A stretch of DNA of 64,000 nucleotides from Granulicatella elegans ATCC 700633 (GCF_000162475.2 NZ_KI391971.1:158057-222056), one strand, 5' to 3'. Shown: positions 41,478-50,335, numbered from the stretch's first letter. Numbers and translations: made by a program. Notes: generated by a model not told the origin, from the letters alone.

Positions 41478-42407
41478 ATGAAAAAGATTAAAATTCCTGG
41501 GGATACCATTATTGTACCAATGTTTATTGGATGTTTTATTAATACATTTATTCCTCAAATCTTGCAAATTGGTGGATTTACAACACCGATTGTAAAAGGT
41601 GCAGGTCCATTGGTTGGGGCGTTCTTATTTGTCATTGGTGGAACGATTTCCTTAAAAAATACGCCGAAGGCTGTTGTTCGTGGGGCGTCTATTATTATCG
41701 CTAAAATTATTGTTTCAATTATTCTAGGATTATTAGTGGCAAAAGTTTTCAATGATAATTTCTTAGGATTGAGCGCAGTAGCGGTAATTGGAGCGATTTC
41801 AGTAGCGAATAATGCGATGTATGCTGGAATTGTAGAAGTATACGGTGATGAAATTGATGCTGGTGCTGTTGGGATTACTACTTTAAGTGTTGGTCCAATG
41901 GTAACAATGGCGGTGTTAAGTACCGCAGGATTAGCGAATATTTCCATTTGGAACTTAATTGGAACAATCTTACCATTAATTATTGGGATTATTTTAGGAA
42001 ATGCCTTTCCTTATATGAAGAAAGTTCTCTCAAATGGGATTACAGCGATTATTATCGTCGTAGGATTTTGTTTAGGGGCAAATATGAACTTTGGACAAAT
42101 TCTTGAAGGTGGATTACCTGGTATTTTACTAGGTGTAATTACAACTTTAATTGGTGGGGTTGCAGCGATTGCTGCAGATAAATTATCTGGAGGAAATGGA
42201 GTTGCAGGTGCTGCGATTTCTAGTACGGCTGCAAGTGCTATTGCGACACCAGCGGCACTTTCTGCGGTAGATGCTTCTTTTAAAGCAATTGAAGCGACTG
42301 CTACAACTCAAATTACAGCTTCCGTTATCGTGACAGCTATATTAACACCAATCTTAACAGCATATATTGCTAAACGAGTTCAGCAAAAAGAAAAGAATGT
42401 GGCATAA
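41478..42407 (+). CDS. 2-keto-3-deoxygluconate permease-like transporter
   Basis: About 309 residues, ten helices, of the KdgT family that imports 2-keto-3-deoxygluconate with H+. It opens with MKKIKIPGDTIIVPMFIGCF; SVANNAMYAGIVEVYGDE and GAAISSTAASAIATP are family signatures. It follows the SDR gene by 44 bases, and AAAAAGG lies before a GTG (41469) and this ATG; either start is possible. Together with the SDR it suggests use of keto-deoxy acids from pectin or glycosaminoglycans. No KDG kinase or aldolase is in the window. Confidence 0.83.
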   Translation: MKKIKIPGDTIIVPMFIGCFINTFIPQILQIGGFTTPIVKGAGPLVGAFLFVIGGTISLKNTPKAVVRGASIIIAKIIVSIILGLLVAKVFNDNFLGLSAVAVIGAISVANNAMYAGIVEVYGDEIDAGAVGITTLSVGPMVTMAVLSTAGLANISIWNLIGTILPLIIGIILGNAFPYMKKVLSNGITAIIIVVGFCLGANMNFGQILEGGLPGILLGVITTLIGGVAAIAADKLSGGNGVAGAAISSTAASAIATPAALSAVDASFKAIEATATTQITASVIVTAILTPILTAYIAKRVQQKEKNVA

Positions 42408-42410
42408 CAA

Positions 42411-42446
42411 AAACCACTCCGTTTAACGTTACGGAGTGGTTTTTAC
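42411..42446. terminator. bidirectional terminator after the permease gene
   Basis: AAACCACTCCGT and ACGGAGTGGTTT pair with an 8-base loop, and T tracts lie outside on both strands. It separates convergent genes. Confidence 0.92.
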
Positions 42447-42447
42447 T

Positions 42448-42753
42448 TTAATCTAAGAAATAAGTATGTTCAGCTTTCCATTCTAGTATTTTAATATGAA
42501 CCCAGAATCCATAGATTCCTAATGTGATAATACATAAGAAAAACCATTTGACCCAGTTTCTAAACAATTCGAGTGCAGTGCCATTAAATCCAAGACGACG
42601 GCCTTCAACAACGGTATGTTCAATTTCCCATTTATAAAAAATGCAGATTGCCCAAGGCGTTCCTAGTCCAAAGGTCAGTGTAATAATAAAAAATGAAATA
42701 ATGCAACTGAAAATATACGTTAGCATTCCACCGTCAAAATAACTTTTTTGCAT
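42448..42753 (-). CDS. DUF898-like small membrane protein
   Basis: A 101-residue membrane protein. Two helices (about 12-35 and 73-90) frame a loop with YKWEIEHTVVEGRRLGFNGTALELFRNW, the pattern of DUF898/YjgN-type proteins in which a short membrane unit recurs. GGGAGGATTTATC precedes the ATG at 42753; the upstream start at 42792 has no site. Function unknown. Confidence 0.65.
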   Translation of the reverse strand: MQKSYFDGGMLTYIFSCIISFFIITLTFGLGTPWAICIFYKWEIEHTVVEGRRLGFNGTALELFRNWVKWFFLCIITLGIYGFWVHIKILEWKAEHTYFLD

Positions 42754-42905
42754 GATAAATCCTCCCTTAATTAGTTGATTGTAGTGTAGCACGAAGAGAA
42801 ATTTACTGTCAAAAAATAAAATATAAATAAGTTCATGATGAGGGCAGTTGTAATGTTTTTAGAAAAGGTATAAACTAAAGAAGATATAGAAATGGGGGTT
42901 GAGTG

Positions 42906-43751
42906 ATGCAATTTAATTGGAGTAGTTTAGGTGCTTGGAGTAGCATTCGTAATATTGTCGATATTGTGATTGTTTGGTACTTATTATATAATCTATTACT
43001 CATCATGAAAGGTACAAGGGCTGTACATTTGATGAAGGGATTGGCAGTTATTGCTGGGGTAAAATTCATCAGTTATATGTTTGGGCTAATTACTCTTGAC
43101 TGGATTATGAATTTAGTAATCCAATGGGGAGTTGTGGGAGCTATTGTCGTCTTTCAACCAGAAATTCGAAGAGGATTAGAACATATCGGTCGTTCAAACT
43201 TTTTCTCAAGGAGAGCTTCGGGAACGAATCAAGCTCAAAGGATGATTGAAGAGTTAAATATTTCTGTACAATATATGGCAAAAAGAAGAATCGGTGCATT
43301 AATTTGTATTGAACAAGCAAATTCTTTGGAAGAATATATTAATACAGGAATTGCGTTACAATCACGAATTTCAAATCAATTAATGACACAAATTTTTATT
43401 CCGAATACCCCTCTTCATGATGGTGCGGTGATTATTCGTGGTCATGAAGTGGAAGCAGCGGCATGTTATTTACCATTATCTGAGAGTAAATTTATTCCTA
43501 AAGAATTAGGAACAAGACACCGTGCAGCTATCGGATTAAGTGAAGTAACAGATGCTTTAATTATTGTTATTTCAGAAGAAACAGGGAAAGTTAGCGTCGC
43601 ATTGCGTGAAAAATTATTACGTGAGCTAACGCCGGATGAATTCGTAGAAGTTTTAAGTGACCATTTAATTACCAAAGAAACTTCTCAAAAAGATTCGACA
43701 ATTTTAACAATGATTATCGATTTCTTTAGAGGAGGTCGTATCAATGATTAG
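42906..43751 (+). CDS. cdaA: diadenylate cyclase CdaA
   Basis: A 281-residue CdaA (DacA). Three N-terminal helices (about 15-90) precede the DisA_N cyclase domain (about 100-250), with both catalytic motifs complete: DGA in PNTPLHDGAVIIRG and RHR in LGTRHRAAIGLSE. It joins two ATP into cyclic di-AMP, which controls potassium and osmolyte balance and the cell wall. The GTG at 42903 directly precedes the ATG; TGGGGGTTGAG serves either. cdaR overlaps its end, and glmM follows: the standard cdaA-cdaR-glmM operon. Confidence 0.95.
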   Translation: MQFNWSSLGAWSSIRNIVDIVIVWYLLYNLLLIMKGTRAVHLMKGLAVIAGVKFISYMFGLITLDWIMNLVIQWGVVGAIVVFQPEIRRGLEHIGRSNFFSRRASGTNQAQRMIEELNISVQYMAKRRIGALICIEQANSLEEYINTGIALQSRISNQLMTQIFIPNTPLHDGAVIIRGHEVEAAACYLPLSESKFIPKELGTRHRAAIGLSEVTDALIIVISEETGKVSVALREKLLRELTPDEFVEVLSDHLITKETSQKDSTILTMIIDFFRGGRIND

Positions 43752-44760
43752 TAAATGGATGACTAAAAAGTCATTTTTGATAGTAATATCCTTTGTTTTG
43801 ACGATGGCTTTATTTGTATACGCAAGTGAATCAAGTCCAAGTAGACAATCGTCTTCAGTGTCAGTTCAGACAACTTCAAATACAATTGGAAATGTCCCTA
43901 TTTATGTTGATATGGATAGCCAATTATACACGGTTACTGGATTGCCGGAAGCTGTTACTCTAAGAATAGAAGGATCTAGTAGTTCATTATTAACCGTTGT
44001 AGGAAATGGTTCCTATCGTGTGAAAACCCCTAATTTAAATGAATTAGGAACTGGAAAACATATGATTACGTTGCAAGTGTCAGGGCTACCTTCAGGAGTT
44101 AAGGGATCTGTTTCTCCAGAGACAGTTGAGATTATGATTGAAAAGAAAGCAACGGTTGAATTACCCGTTTCAGTAAATGTGAATCGTGCAAATTTACCAG
44201 GAGCTTATAAAAATGGACAAGCTTTAGTGAGTCCTGCTAGAGTTACGATTTCTGGACCAGAATCACTGATCAATCAAGTAGAAAAGGTTGTCGCAAATGT
44301 GACAGTGCCAGAAAATACAAAAGCAGACTATACTTCTTCTGTTGCCGTACAAGCGTTGGATGCAACAGGAAAACCTCTGGCACTAAAGATGGAACCAGAA
44401 CAAGTTCAAGTAAGAGTACCAATTACAACAAATAGCAAAAAAGTTCCTATTATATTAACAACAACAGGAAGTGCGGGTACGCAATATTCCTATCAGTTGA
44501 AATCTGATGCTAAAGAGGTTACAATTTTAGGAGCTCAAGAAGTGTTGGATAAATTGACAGCTATTCCTGTAGTGGTAGATGTCAATCAAGTAACTAAAAC
44601 AACAACACAAGTGGTGAAGATAACTCTTCCAACAGGAGTGGATAGTATCAATCCAGAAAATATTTCTGTTGAAGTAGTTGTTACATCTACAACACCAGAA
44701 ACAACAGAAACTACGCAGACAACGCAAACTACACAAACAACACAAACAACAAGACAATAG
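43744..44760 (+). CDS. cdaR: CdaA regulator CdaR (YbbR domains)
   Basis: A 338-residue protein with one N-terminal helix (about 10-26) and three YbbR domains outside the membrane (about 50-130, 135-215 and 225-310). CdaR binds the membrane part of CdaA and tunes its activity. AGGAGG lies inside the end of cdaA, and the ATG overlaps that gene by eight bases. The C-terminus is a low-complexity tail of TTETTQTTQTTQ units encoded by a short tandem repeat; such a tail is not essential to the family and may vary in length. Confidence 0.92.
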   Translation: MISKWMTKKSFLIVISFVLTMALFVYASESSPSRQSSSVSVQTTSNTIGNVPIYVDMDSQLYTVTGLPEAVTLRIEGSSSSLLTVVGNGSYRVKTPNLNELGTGKHMITLQVSGLPSGVKGSVSPETVEIMIEKKATVELPVSVNVNRANLPGAYKNGQALVSPARVTISGPESLINQVEKVVANVTVPENTKADYTSSVAVQALDATGKPLALKMEPEQVQVRVPITTNSKKVPIILTTTGSAGTQYSYQLKSDAKEVTILGAQEVLDKLTAIPVVVDVNQVTKTTTQVVKITLPTGVDSINPENISVEVVVTSTTPETTETTQTTQTTQTTQTTRQ

Positions 44761-44790
44761 AAATTGATTGAATTTTAAAGGAGATTGAAC

Positions 44791-46146
44791 ATGGGCAAAT
44801 ATTTTGGAACAGATGGTGTAAGAGGAGTAGCGAATGCTGAATTAACACCAGAATTAGCGTTTAAATTAGGACGTTTTGGTGGCTATGTCTTATTACAACA
44901 AGCAGGTGGAGATAAGCATCCACGTGTTTTAGTCGGAAGAGATACTCGTATTTCAGGACAATTATTAGAGCATGCTTTAATTGCTGGTTTATTATCTGTA
45001 GGGATTGAAGTAATGCAATTAGGTGTTATTCCAACACCAGGTGTTTCTTATTTAACACGTGTGCAAGGAGCTGTGGCAGGGGTTATGATTTCTGCATCTC
45101 ACAATCCAGCACAAGATAATGGAATTAAATTCTTTGGAGCAGATGGTTTTAAATTATCTGATGAAACAGAAGCAGAAATTGAAGCTTTATTAGATAGTCC
45201 AGAAGATACATTACCACGTCCTTCAACAGATGAATTAGGAACTGTGGATGATTATTTAGAAGGAACAATGAAATATAGTCAGTTTTTACAACAAACAATT
45301 GACGGCCCTCTAACAGATATGAAAGTAGCGTTAGATGGTGCAAATGGAGCAACTTCAGCTGTATTAAATCGTTTATTTGCAGATTTAGAAACAGAGTTTT
45401 ACACAATGGGAAATAAACCAAATGGTGTGAATATTAATGATGGAGTGGGTTCAACACATCCAGAAGCTTTAGCAGCATTTGTAAAAGAAAATGGCGCAGA
45501 TTTAGGCTTAAGTTTCGATGGAGATGGAGACCGTTGTATTGCGGTTGATGAAAACGGAGAAATCGTAGATGGCGATAAAATTATGTTTATCTGTGGAAAA
45601 TACTTACGCAGTGTAGGACAATTGAATCAAGATACAATTGTTTCAACAGTTATGAGTAACTTAGGATTCCATAAAGCAGTGGAAGAAGAAGGAATGGTCG
45701 CTCTTCAAACAGCTGTAGGAGATCGCTATGTTGTTGAAGAAATGCGCAAAAATGGTTATAACTTTGGTGGAGAACAATCAGGACATATTGTATTCTTAGA
45801 TTTAAATACAACAGGCGATGGATTATTATCAGGAATTCAATTAATGAATGTTATGAAACAAACAGGTAAGAAATTAAGTGAATTAGCCAGTGAAGTACCT
45901 ACTTATCCTCAAGAATTAGTCAATATTCGAGTGAGCGATAAAAACGGGGCTATGGAAGTTCCAGCGATTAAAGAAATTATCGACACAGTGGAAGCCGAAA
46001 TGGCAGGAAATGGTCGTGTTCTAGTTCGTCCAAGTGGAACAGAACCATTAGTACGTGTCATGGTAGAAGCGCCAACGGATGAGTTATGTCATGATTATGT
46101 TACACGAATTGCAGATGTAGTTCGTCAAGAAATTGGCTTAGACTAA
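44791..46146 (+). CDS. glmM: phosphoglucosamine mutase GlmM
   Basis: A 451-residue mutase converting glucosamine 6-phosphate to the 1-phosphate, the precursor of UDP-GlcNAc for peptidoglycan. It starts [12 protein letters not shown]; the phosphoserine loop is [14 protein letters not shown] (about 100), the Mg2+ loop SFDGDGDRC, the sugar loop GGEQSGH and the phosphate loop [11 protein letters not shown]. GlmM also binds CdaA and lowers its activity in relatives. AAAGGAGATTGAAC precedes this ATG, so the TTG at 44785 is rejected. Confidence 0.96.
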   Translation: MGKYFGTDGVRGVANAELTPELAFKLGRFGGYVLLQQAGGDKHPRVLVGRDTRISGQLLEHALIAGLLSVGIEVMQLGVIPTPGVSYLTRVQGAVAGVMISASHNPAQDNGIKFFGADGFKLSDETEAEIEALLDSPEDTLPRPSTDELGTVDDYLEGTMKYSQFLQQTIDGPLTDMKVALDGANGATSAVLNRLFADLETEFYTMGNKPNGVNINDGVGSTHPEALAAFVKENGADLGLSFDGDGDRCIAVDENGEIVDGDKIMFICGKYLRSVGQLNQDTIVSTVMSNLGFHKAVEEEGMVALQTAVGDRYVVEEMRKNGYNFGGEQSGHIVFLDLNTTGDGLLSGIQLMNVMKQTGKKLSELASEVPTYPQELVNIRVSDKNGAMEVPAIKEIIDTVEAEMAGNGRVLVRPSGTEPLVRVMVEAPTDELCHDYVTRIADVVRQEIGLD

Positions 46147-46165
46147 GAATGGAAGTTTGAGTATG

Positions 46166-46195
46166 AGAGAGTAACGAAAGTTGCTCTCTTTTTTG
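46166..46195 (+). terminator. terminator of the cdaA-cdaR-glmM operon
   Basis: AGAGAGTAAC and GTTGCTCTCT pair around GAAA and lead into TTTTTT. Confidence 0.88.
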
Positions 46196-46359
46196 TATGA
46201 GGAATTTGTATCAAACACAAGTAAAAATGTCCTAAATAATATTATTATAACAATATGATTTTTTGCTCATTTAACTGTTATTTCTATTTCGTTTATGGTA
46301 CACTCTCGGCGTAGAAAGTTTTAAAGCGGTGGCAATCTCTATAAAGGTAGGTGATGCTT

Positions 46360-46413
46360 ATGAGCATCTGTTTAAAATCTATCGAAAGGAGGTTGTATTT
46401 TGTCAGTCTATGA
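46360..46413 (+). CDS. 17-codon leader frame overlapping the toxin start
   Basis: AGGTAGGTGATGCTT precedes an ATG that opens MSICLKSIERRLYFVSL and ends at TGA inside the toxin gene, 11 bases past its start codon. Ribosomes finishing here could re-start at the toxin TTG, giving translational coupling. Whether it is translated is unproven. Confidence 0.4.
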   Translation: MSICLKSIERRLYFVSL

Positions 46414-46504
46414 AGCATTGACATTAGTGTGTTCTTTTGCGACTTTACTAGTTGCGTTAGTGGCACTCATTGTCAAACTGATAGAAATCAAGACAAAAAA
46501 ATAA
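46400..46504 (+). CDS. type I toxin, holin-like (Hol_Tox/TxpA/BsrG class)
   Basis: A 34-residue peptide starting MSVYEALTLVCSFATLLVAL and ending KLIEIKTKK: one hydrophobic helix and a basic tail, the pattern of the 'putative holin-like toxin' family that includes TxpA, BsrG and YonT. It would insert into and disturb the membrane. Start is TTG, set by AAAGGAGGT six bases before. An antisense RNA promoter lies downstream on the other strand, completing a type I toxin-antitoxin locus between glmM and the thioesterase gene. Confidence 0.85.
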   Translation: MSVYEALTLVCSFATLLVALVALIVKLIEIKTKK

Positions 46505-46613
46505 CACCGCTCATAACTTTGGAAGAGTTAGCGGTGTTATTAATACACTAATAACTGCCACCGTCTTTTCAACGGTCTACATTAGAGTCGAGTTGCTGCT
46601 CGGCTCTTTTTGT
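46499..46613 (-). ncRNA. antisense RNA antitoxin of the holin-like toxin
   Basis: On the minus strand TTGCAA, a 16-base spacer and a perfect TATAAT (46620-46647) set a start near 46613. The hairpin AACACCGCT/AGCGGTGTT (46503-46538) followed by a T7 run ends it near 46499, giving about 115 nt. It is fully complementary to the 3' part of the toxin transcript. Confidence 0.72.
46585..46613 (+). terminator. terminator of the toxin transcript
   Basis: GAGTCGAG and CTCGGCTC pair (one G-T) around TTGCTG and lead into TTTTTG. The toxin mRNA therefore carries the whole antisense target. Confidence 0.75.
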
Positions 46614-46807
46614 ATCTTCATTATACCAAAAACAAAACGAATTGCAAACTTCGCAAATCCAAGTGATAATGTCCCGAATAATATTGATTCTAATTTTGTA
46701 GAGTGGTGAGAAATAAAAAAAGAAGGAACTATTATCTCAAAGCCATACTTTTTGAAAAAAAGAAAAGGAATGGTACAATAGCGTTATTGAATATTAGAGG
46801 AGTTAGT

Positions 46808-47338
46808 ATGAATACAACAATCAAAACATGCGCACAAACACGTGCGATTCAGTCTAGAAGAATTTTTCCATTTGATGTGAATATGCATCAAACATTATTT
46901 GGAGGGAATTTAACTCGTATTATTGACGATTGTGCATCGATTACGGTGTCTCGTCATTGTCGTCGTTTAGCAGTGACGGCTTCAGTCGATGCGATGAATT
47001 ATTTAAAACCATTACCATTAGGGCATTCTGTTTGTGTGGAAACGTATATTTCTGGTGTTGGAAAGAAAAGTATGGAAGTCTTTTGTAAAGTAGTAGGGGA
47101 AGATGTTTTAACAGGTGAACGTTATTTAGCAGCGACTAGTTTTTGGACATTTGTAGCTTTACCTCGAGAAGGGGAAACGGATTTTGCAGTTCCAGCGATT
47201 GAACCGGAAACTGCAGAAGAGAAATTCATTTGTAGTGGCTATGAAGACAGACGTTTAGCTCGATTAGAACAATTGAAACGACAAGAAGAATTAATGAATC
47301 ATGTTTCTATTCATAAACCTTGGATGGAATCATTGTGA
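46808..47338 (+). CDS. acyl-CoA thioesterase (YkhA-like hotdog protein)
   Basis: A 176-residue single-hotdog thioesterase: PFDVNMHQTLFGGNLTRIIDDCASI carries the Asn and Asp of the YkhA/BFIT active site, and LPLGHSVCVETYISGVGKKSMEVFCKV is the central strand region. It hydrolyses acyl-CoA to acid and CoA. AGAGGAGTTAGT precedes the ATG at 46808; the open frame before it (from 46703) has no site and starts at a different promoter region. It is monocistronic. Confidence 0.87.
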   Translation: MNTTIKTCAQTRAIQSRRIFPFDVNMHQTLFGGNLTRIIDDCASITVSRHCRRLAVTASVDAMNYLKPLPLGHSVCVETYISGVGKKSMEVFCKVVGEDVLTGERYLAATSFWTFVALPREGETDFAVPAIEPETAEEKFICSGYEDRRLARLEQLKRQEELMNHVSIHKPWMESL

Positions 47339-47454
47339 CAGTAATGTAAGGTTATCACCGTTTTTGTTAGAAAAAATCAAGGATTTTTCATATTTGATTT
47401 GTTAAAGTAGTCTTATCAAATGATTCTGGATGAAGAAGGTTACAGGAGGGGACT

Positions 47455-48066
47455 ATGAATAAAACAAATGCTATTGCATTAAATCGGAAAATTATTCAAG
47501 TATTGACAGTAGGAGGAATTCTCCTAACGATTTATTTAGGATACATCATTGCCAAACATCATTATTTTGAGGTTGGAGGAGCATTCCAACAGTTGGTCGG
47601 CAATTGGGGAATGTATGGAGTATTATTCTTTATCTTCATTCAAATAGTACAGGTAGTTTATCCGATTATTCCGGGCGGACTAACTTGTGTCGTTGGGCAT
47701 ATTGTATTTGGCCCTTTATATGGGTTTATTTATAATTTTATTGGTATTATGATTGGGTCTATGATTAATTTTTGGCTAGCAAGACGATATGGAGAAACAG
47801 TCGTTCAAGCATTTGTTTCTCAAGCGACTTATGATAAATATATTAGCTATTTAAATGATGGGAAGAAATTCGAACGTTTCTTCTTTTGGGCATTAGTATT
47901 GCCAGGATTTCCTGATGATTTCTTATGTATGGTAGCAGGATTAGGGAAGATGACGTTTAAGAATTTTGTAGCGATTTGTTTAGTGGCAAAACCTGTCACA
48001 CTATATGTTTATACATTGATTGCAGCAGAAGGAGTACAAGTTCTCTTTAAATGGATTCAAGGGTAG
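47455..48066 (+). CDS. TVP38/TMEM64 (DedA-like) membrane protein
   Basis: A 203-residue membrane protein with five or six helices. The SNARE-associated/VTT motif is seen in [47 protein letters not shown] and the conserved [21 protein letters not shown]. The family has been linked to lipid scrambling or carrier recycling. AGGAGGGG precedes the ATG. The yidD gene starts 11 bases after its stop, so both may be cotranscribed. Confidence 0.87.
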   Translation: MNKTNAIALNRKIIQVLTVGGILLTIYLGYIIAKHHYFEVGGAFQQLVGNWGMYGVLFFIFIQIVQVVYPIIPGGLTCVVGHIVFGPLYGFIYNFIGIMIGSMINFWLARRYGETVVQAFVSQATYDKYISYLNDGKKFERFFFWALVLPGFPDDFLCMVAGLGKMTFKNFVAICLVAKPVTLYVYTLIAAEGVQVLFKWIQG

Positions 48067-48077
48067 AGGTGTTTTGT

Positions 48078-48377
48078 GTGAAAAGAATAATGATTGGATT
48101 GGTTCGAGGATATCAAAAATGGATTTCTCCATTATTTCCACCATCGTGTATTTATCGACCAACTTGTTCAACGTATATGATTCAAGCAATTGAAAAACAT
48201 GGCGCTATCAAGGGTGTAATAATGGGAATTGGTAGAATTATGAGATGTCATCCATTTATTTTAGGAGGACAAGATCCAGTTCCAGATGAATTTACAGTAA
48301 GACGACATAAAGACTATCGAAAAAAGAGAAGTTGTCAATGTTGTCAACCGATAGAAATCAAAAAAGAAGGAGATTGA
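48078..48377 (+). CDS. yidD: membrane protein insertion efficiency factor YidD
   Basis: A 99-residue YidD with the invariant core [31 protein letters not shown] and [19 protein letters not shown]. It helps YidC-mediated insertion of inner membrane proteins. The start is GTG at 48078 with AGAGGTG six bases before; the ATG at 48051 lies inside the preceding gene. The Cys-rich tail (SCQCCQP) is unusual. The stop codon lies within the terminator stem. Confidence 0.9.
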   Translation: MKRIMIGLVRGYQKWISPLFPPSCIYRPTCSTYMIQAIEKHGAIKGVIMGIGRIMRCHPFILGGQDPVPDEFTVRRHKDYRKKRSCQCCQPIEIKKEGD

Positions 48378-48400
48378 ACGGTATTCAATCTCCTTTTTAT
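48367..48400. terminator. bidirectional terminator between yidD and the ECF gene
   Basis: AAGGAGATTGAA and TTCAATCTCCTT pair around CGGTA, then TTTATAT; the stem overlaps the end of yidD and precedes the convergent gene's stop. Confidence 0.85.
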
Positions 48401-48401
48401 A

Positions 48402-48941
48402 TTACTGAAATTTAGTTTGATACTTTTGAATAATACGTGGCAATAGTGGCGATAAGAGTATCCAAAAGCCAATATTTCCAAAAGCATGTAGTGTATCAAA
48501 TGGTAGTCCTTGTAAATAATATACCCAAAATTTAGGAATATGATAAAAATATACAGAAAAAATCGAAATGACAAATCCGTATAAATATCCCGTTAAACCA
48601 GCCATGATTGTAAAAAAGGCTAATTTCAATAAGGGTTGTTTCCAAGTTTGTCTCCAGAAAGGTTTCAAACAAGAAAATACAAGAATGACAATCGCAAAAC
48701 TAGCAATTTGATACAAGGTCCATGGTCCCATTCCTAAAAAGATATTAGATAGAATCATCGATAAACTGGCAGTCAAAATTCCTTCTACTAATCCCATTTC
48801 AAGAGTAATGATTAATAGAATCACCGTCACCGGTTGAACATTTGGAATCCAGGAAAATAGGAGTCTACCAATGTAGGCTAGTGTTGATAGTAATGCGATC
48901 AGTGTGATTTTTCTAATGGAAAAAATAGACGTATTTTTCAT
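48402..48941 (-). CDS. ECF transporter S component
   Basis: A 179-residue membrane protein with five or six helices, opening with the basic-hydrophobic start and ALLSTLAYIGRLLFSWIPNVQPVTVIL, which fits S components of energy-coupling-factor vitamin transporters (binding an EcfT-EcfA module encoded elsewhere). It overlaps by one base the stop of the upstream DUF4430 lipoprotein gene, so they are translated together. That pairing is known from cobalamin-type or related uptake systems, which makes a corrinoid the leading guess. No cobalamin riboswitch was seen upstream. Confidence 0.8.
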   Translation of the reverse strand: MKNTSIFSIRKITLIALLSTLAYIGRLLFSWIPNVQPVTVILLIITLEMGLVEGILTASLSMILSNIFLGMGPWTLYQIASFAIVILVFSCLKPFWRQTWKQPLLKLAFFTIMAGLTGYLYGFVISIFSVYFYHIPKFWVYYLQGLPFDTLHAFGNIGFWILLSPLLPRIIQKYQTKFQ

Positions 48942-49342
48942 TATTGTTTAAATGCTTCTAATTTCCAATCGATAACGTCACCTTGTTTTAAGTCAACTTG
49001 GTTAGCTCCGACTGGGCTCATTTCACCATTGACATCAAATAACCAATATTTTTGGTTTGCTGGTTCTTGTTCAATGCCGTTAATTGAAGATACGAAACCA
49101 TCTTTTTCAACGATTTGCATTTGTTCTTTCATGACTGTTAATAATTTATCACCATCTTTGAAAGTTAAGGTAAATGGACTTCCTGAAATTGGTTCTCCAT
49201 CTTTTTTAACATTTACTGTAATCGTTTGTTCTACTTTTGCTGTAGTTGTTGTTTCTTGAGATGTTTGTTTAGTAGGGGCTGTTGGTTGTGCGCAAGCTCC
49301 TAAAGATACAGTTAATAAAGCTAAAGCTAATAATTTTTTCAT
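48941..49342 (-). CDS. DUF4430 lipoprotein (transcobalamin-like fold)
   Basis: A 133-residue lipoprotein: signal peptide MKKLLALALLTVSLGAC with lipobox LGAC (lipid on Cys17), a Thr/Gln-rich linker, then a DUF4430 domain (about 40-130; GSPFTLTFKDGDKLLTVMKEQ, YWLFDVNGEMSPVGANQVDLKQGDVIDWKLE) like the C-terminal domain of transcobalamin. It would capture a ligand outside the membrane for the S component encoded next. AGGAGG precedes the ATG. Confidence 0.85.
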   Translation of the reverse strand: MKKLLALALLTVSLGACAQPTAPTKQTSQETTTTAKVEQTITVNVKKDGEPISGSPFTLTFKDGDKLLTVMKEQMQIVEKDGFVSSINGIEQEPANQKYWLFDVNGEMSPVGANQVDLKQGDVIDWKLEAFKQ

Positions 49343-49534
49343 AAAATCCTCCTAGAGTGTTCTTTTAAACCTATACCATCATAGCGAAAGCGAGATAGAA
49401 TGTAAAGTCATTTATATTCTATGAAGAAATTAAAAAAATATAAAATCTTATCTACTCACCTTGTGAAAAAAGTGGTATACTGACAAAGTATTATTCCAAA
49501 AAGGAAGAGTAATTAAAAGGAGGAAATGACCTAT

Positions 49535-50335
49535 ATGGCACAAGGTTATGAATTTTCAGAAAAAGTAGCGAAAGCTTGTCAAAAGAAAGAAGCGTTGTTT
49601 GACGAAAGTAAAGCACGTTATGCATTACGTTCAATGTTTGCAGGAGCTTTTCTAACAATGAGTACAGCAGCAGGGGCGGCAGCAGCACAAGTGATTGCAG
49701 GATTAAATCCAGCGTTAAGTAAATTTTTCTTTGCATTTATTTTTACTTGGGGATTAGTTTATATCTTATTCTTAAATTCTGAATTAGCAACATCTAATAT
49801 GATGTATTTAACAGCAGGAGTTTATCAAAAAAATATTCGCCTATCAAAAGCTGTAACAATTTTATTATACTGCGGAATCTTCAACTTGATTGGAGCGATG
49901 ATTATTGGGGCAGCATTTGCATATAGTTCAGCTTTTAATGCAATGGATGTACAACACTTCATCGTTGGTCTTGTTAAAGGGAAAGCATTAAGAGGAAATG
50001 GACAAGTTCTTCTAGAAGCTGTTTTAGCGAATATCTTTGTTAACGTTGCAATCTTAGCGTTCTTATTAATTAAAGATGATGCTGCTAAAATGTGGATTAT
50101 TATTTCAGCAATTTTCATGTTTGTATTCTTAGGAGAAGAACACGTGGTAGCAAACTTTGCTTCATTCTCAATTGTTAAATTCTCAGCAGTTTCTCCATCT
50201 CTAGAATTTATGAACTGGTTCAACTTAATTCGTCACTGGGTAGTAGCGTTTATCGGTAATACAATCGGTGGGGGCGTGATTGTTGGATTAGCTTACGCAT
50301 TCTTAAACAAAACAAAAAGTGTTTATCATGAATAA
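49535..50335 (+). CDS. formate/nitrite transporter (FocA/NirC family)
   Basis: About 266 residues with six helices of the aquaporin-like FNT fold. The family signatures are present: FAGAFLTMSTAAGAAAAQ, WGLVYILFLNSELATSNMMYL with the omega-loop region, ANIFVNVAILAF and FRxxVANF-like EEHVVANFASF. It moves formate, nitrite or similar small anions. AAAGGAGG is two bases from the ATG at 49526 and 11 from that at 49535; the second is more workable. It is a single-gene unit. Confidence 0.88.
   Translation: MAQGYEFSEKVAKACQKKEALFDESKARYALRSMFAGAFLTMSTAAGAAAAQVIAGLNPALSKFFFAFIFTWGLVYILFLNSELATSNMMYLTAGVYQKNIRLSKAVTILLYCGIFNLIGAMIIGAAFAYSSAFNAMDVQHFIVGLVKGKALRGNGQVLLEAVLANIFVNVAILAFLLIKDDAAKMWIIISAIFMFVFLGEEHVVANFASFSIVKFSAVSPSLEFMNWFNLIRHWVVAFIGNTIGGGVIVGLAYAFLNKTKSVYHE

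Noticed and set aside
49343-49520. Cobalamin riboswitch upstream of the DUF4430/ECF genes
   Set aside because: No B12-box or other conserved blocks are visible; the leader is short and AT-rich.
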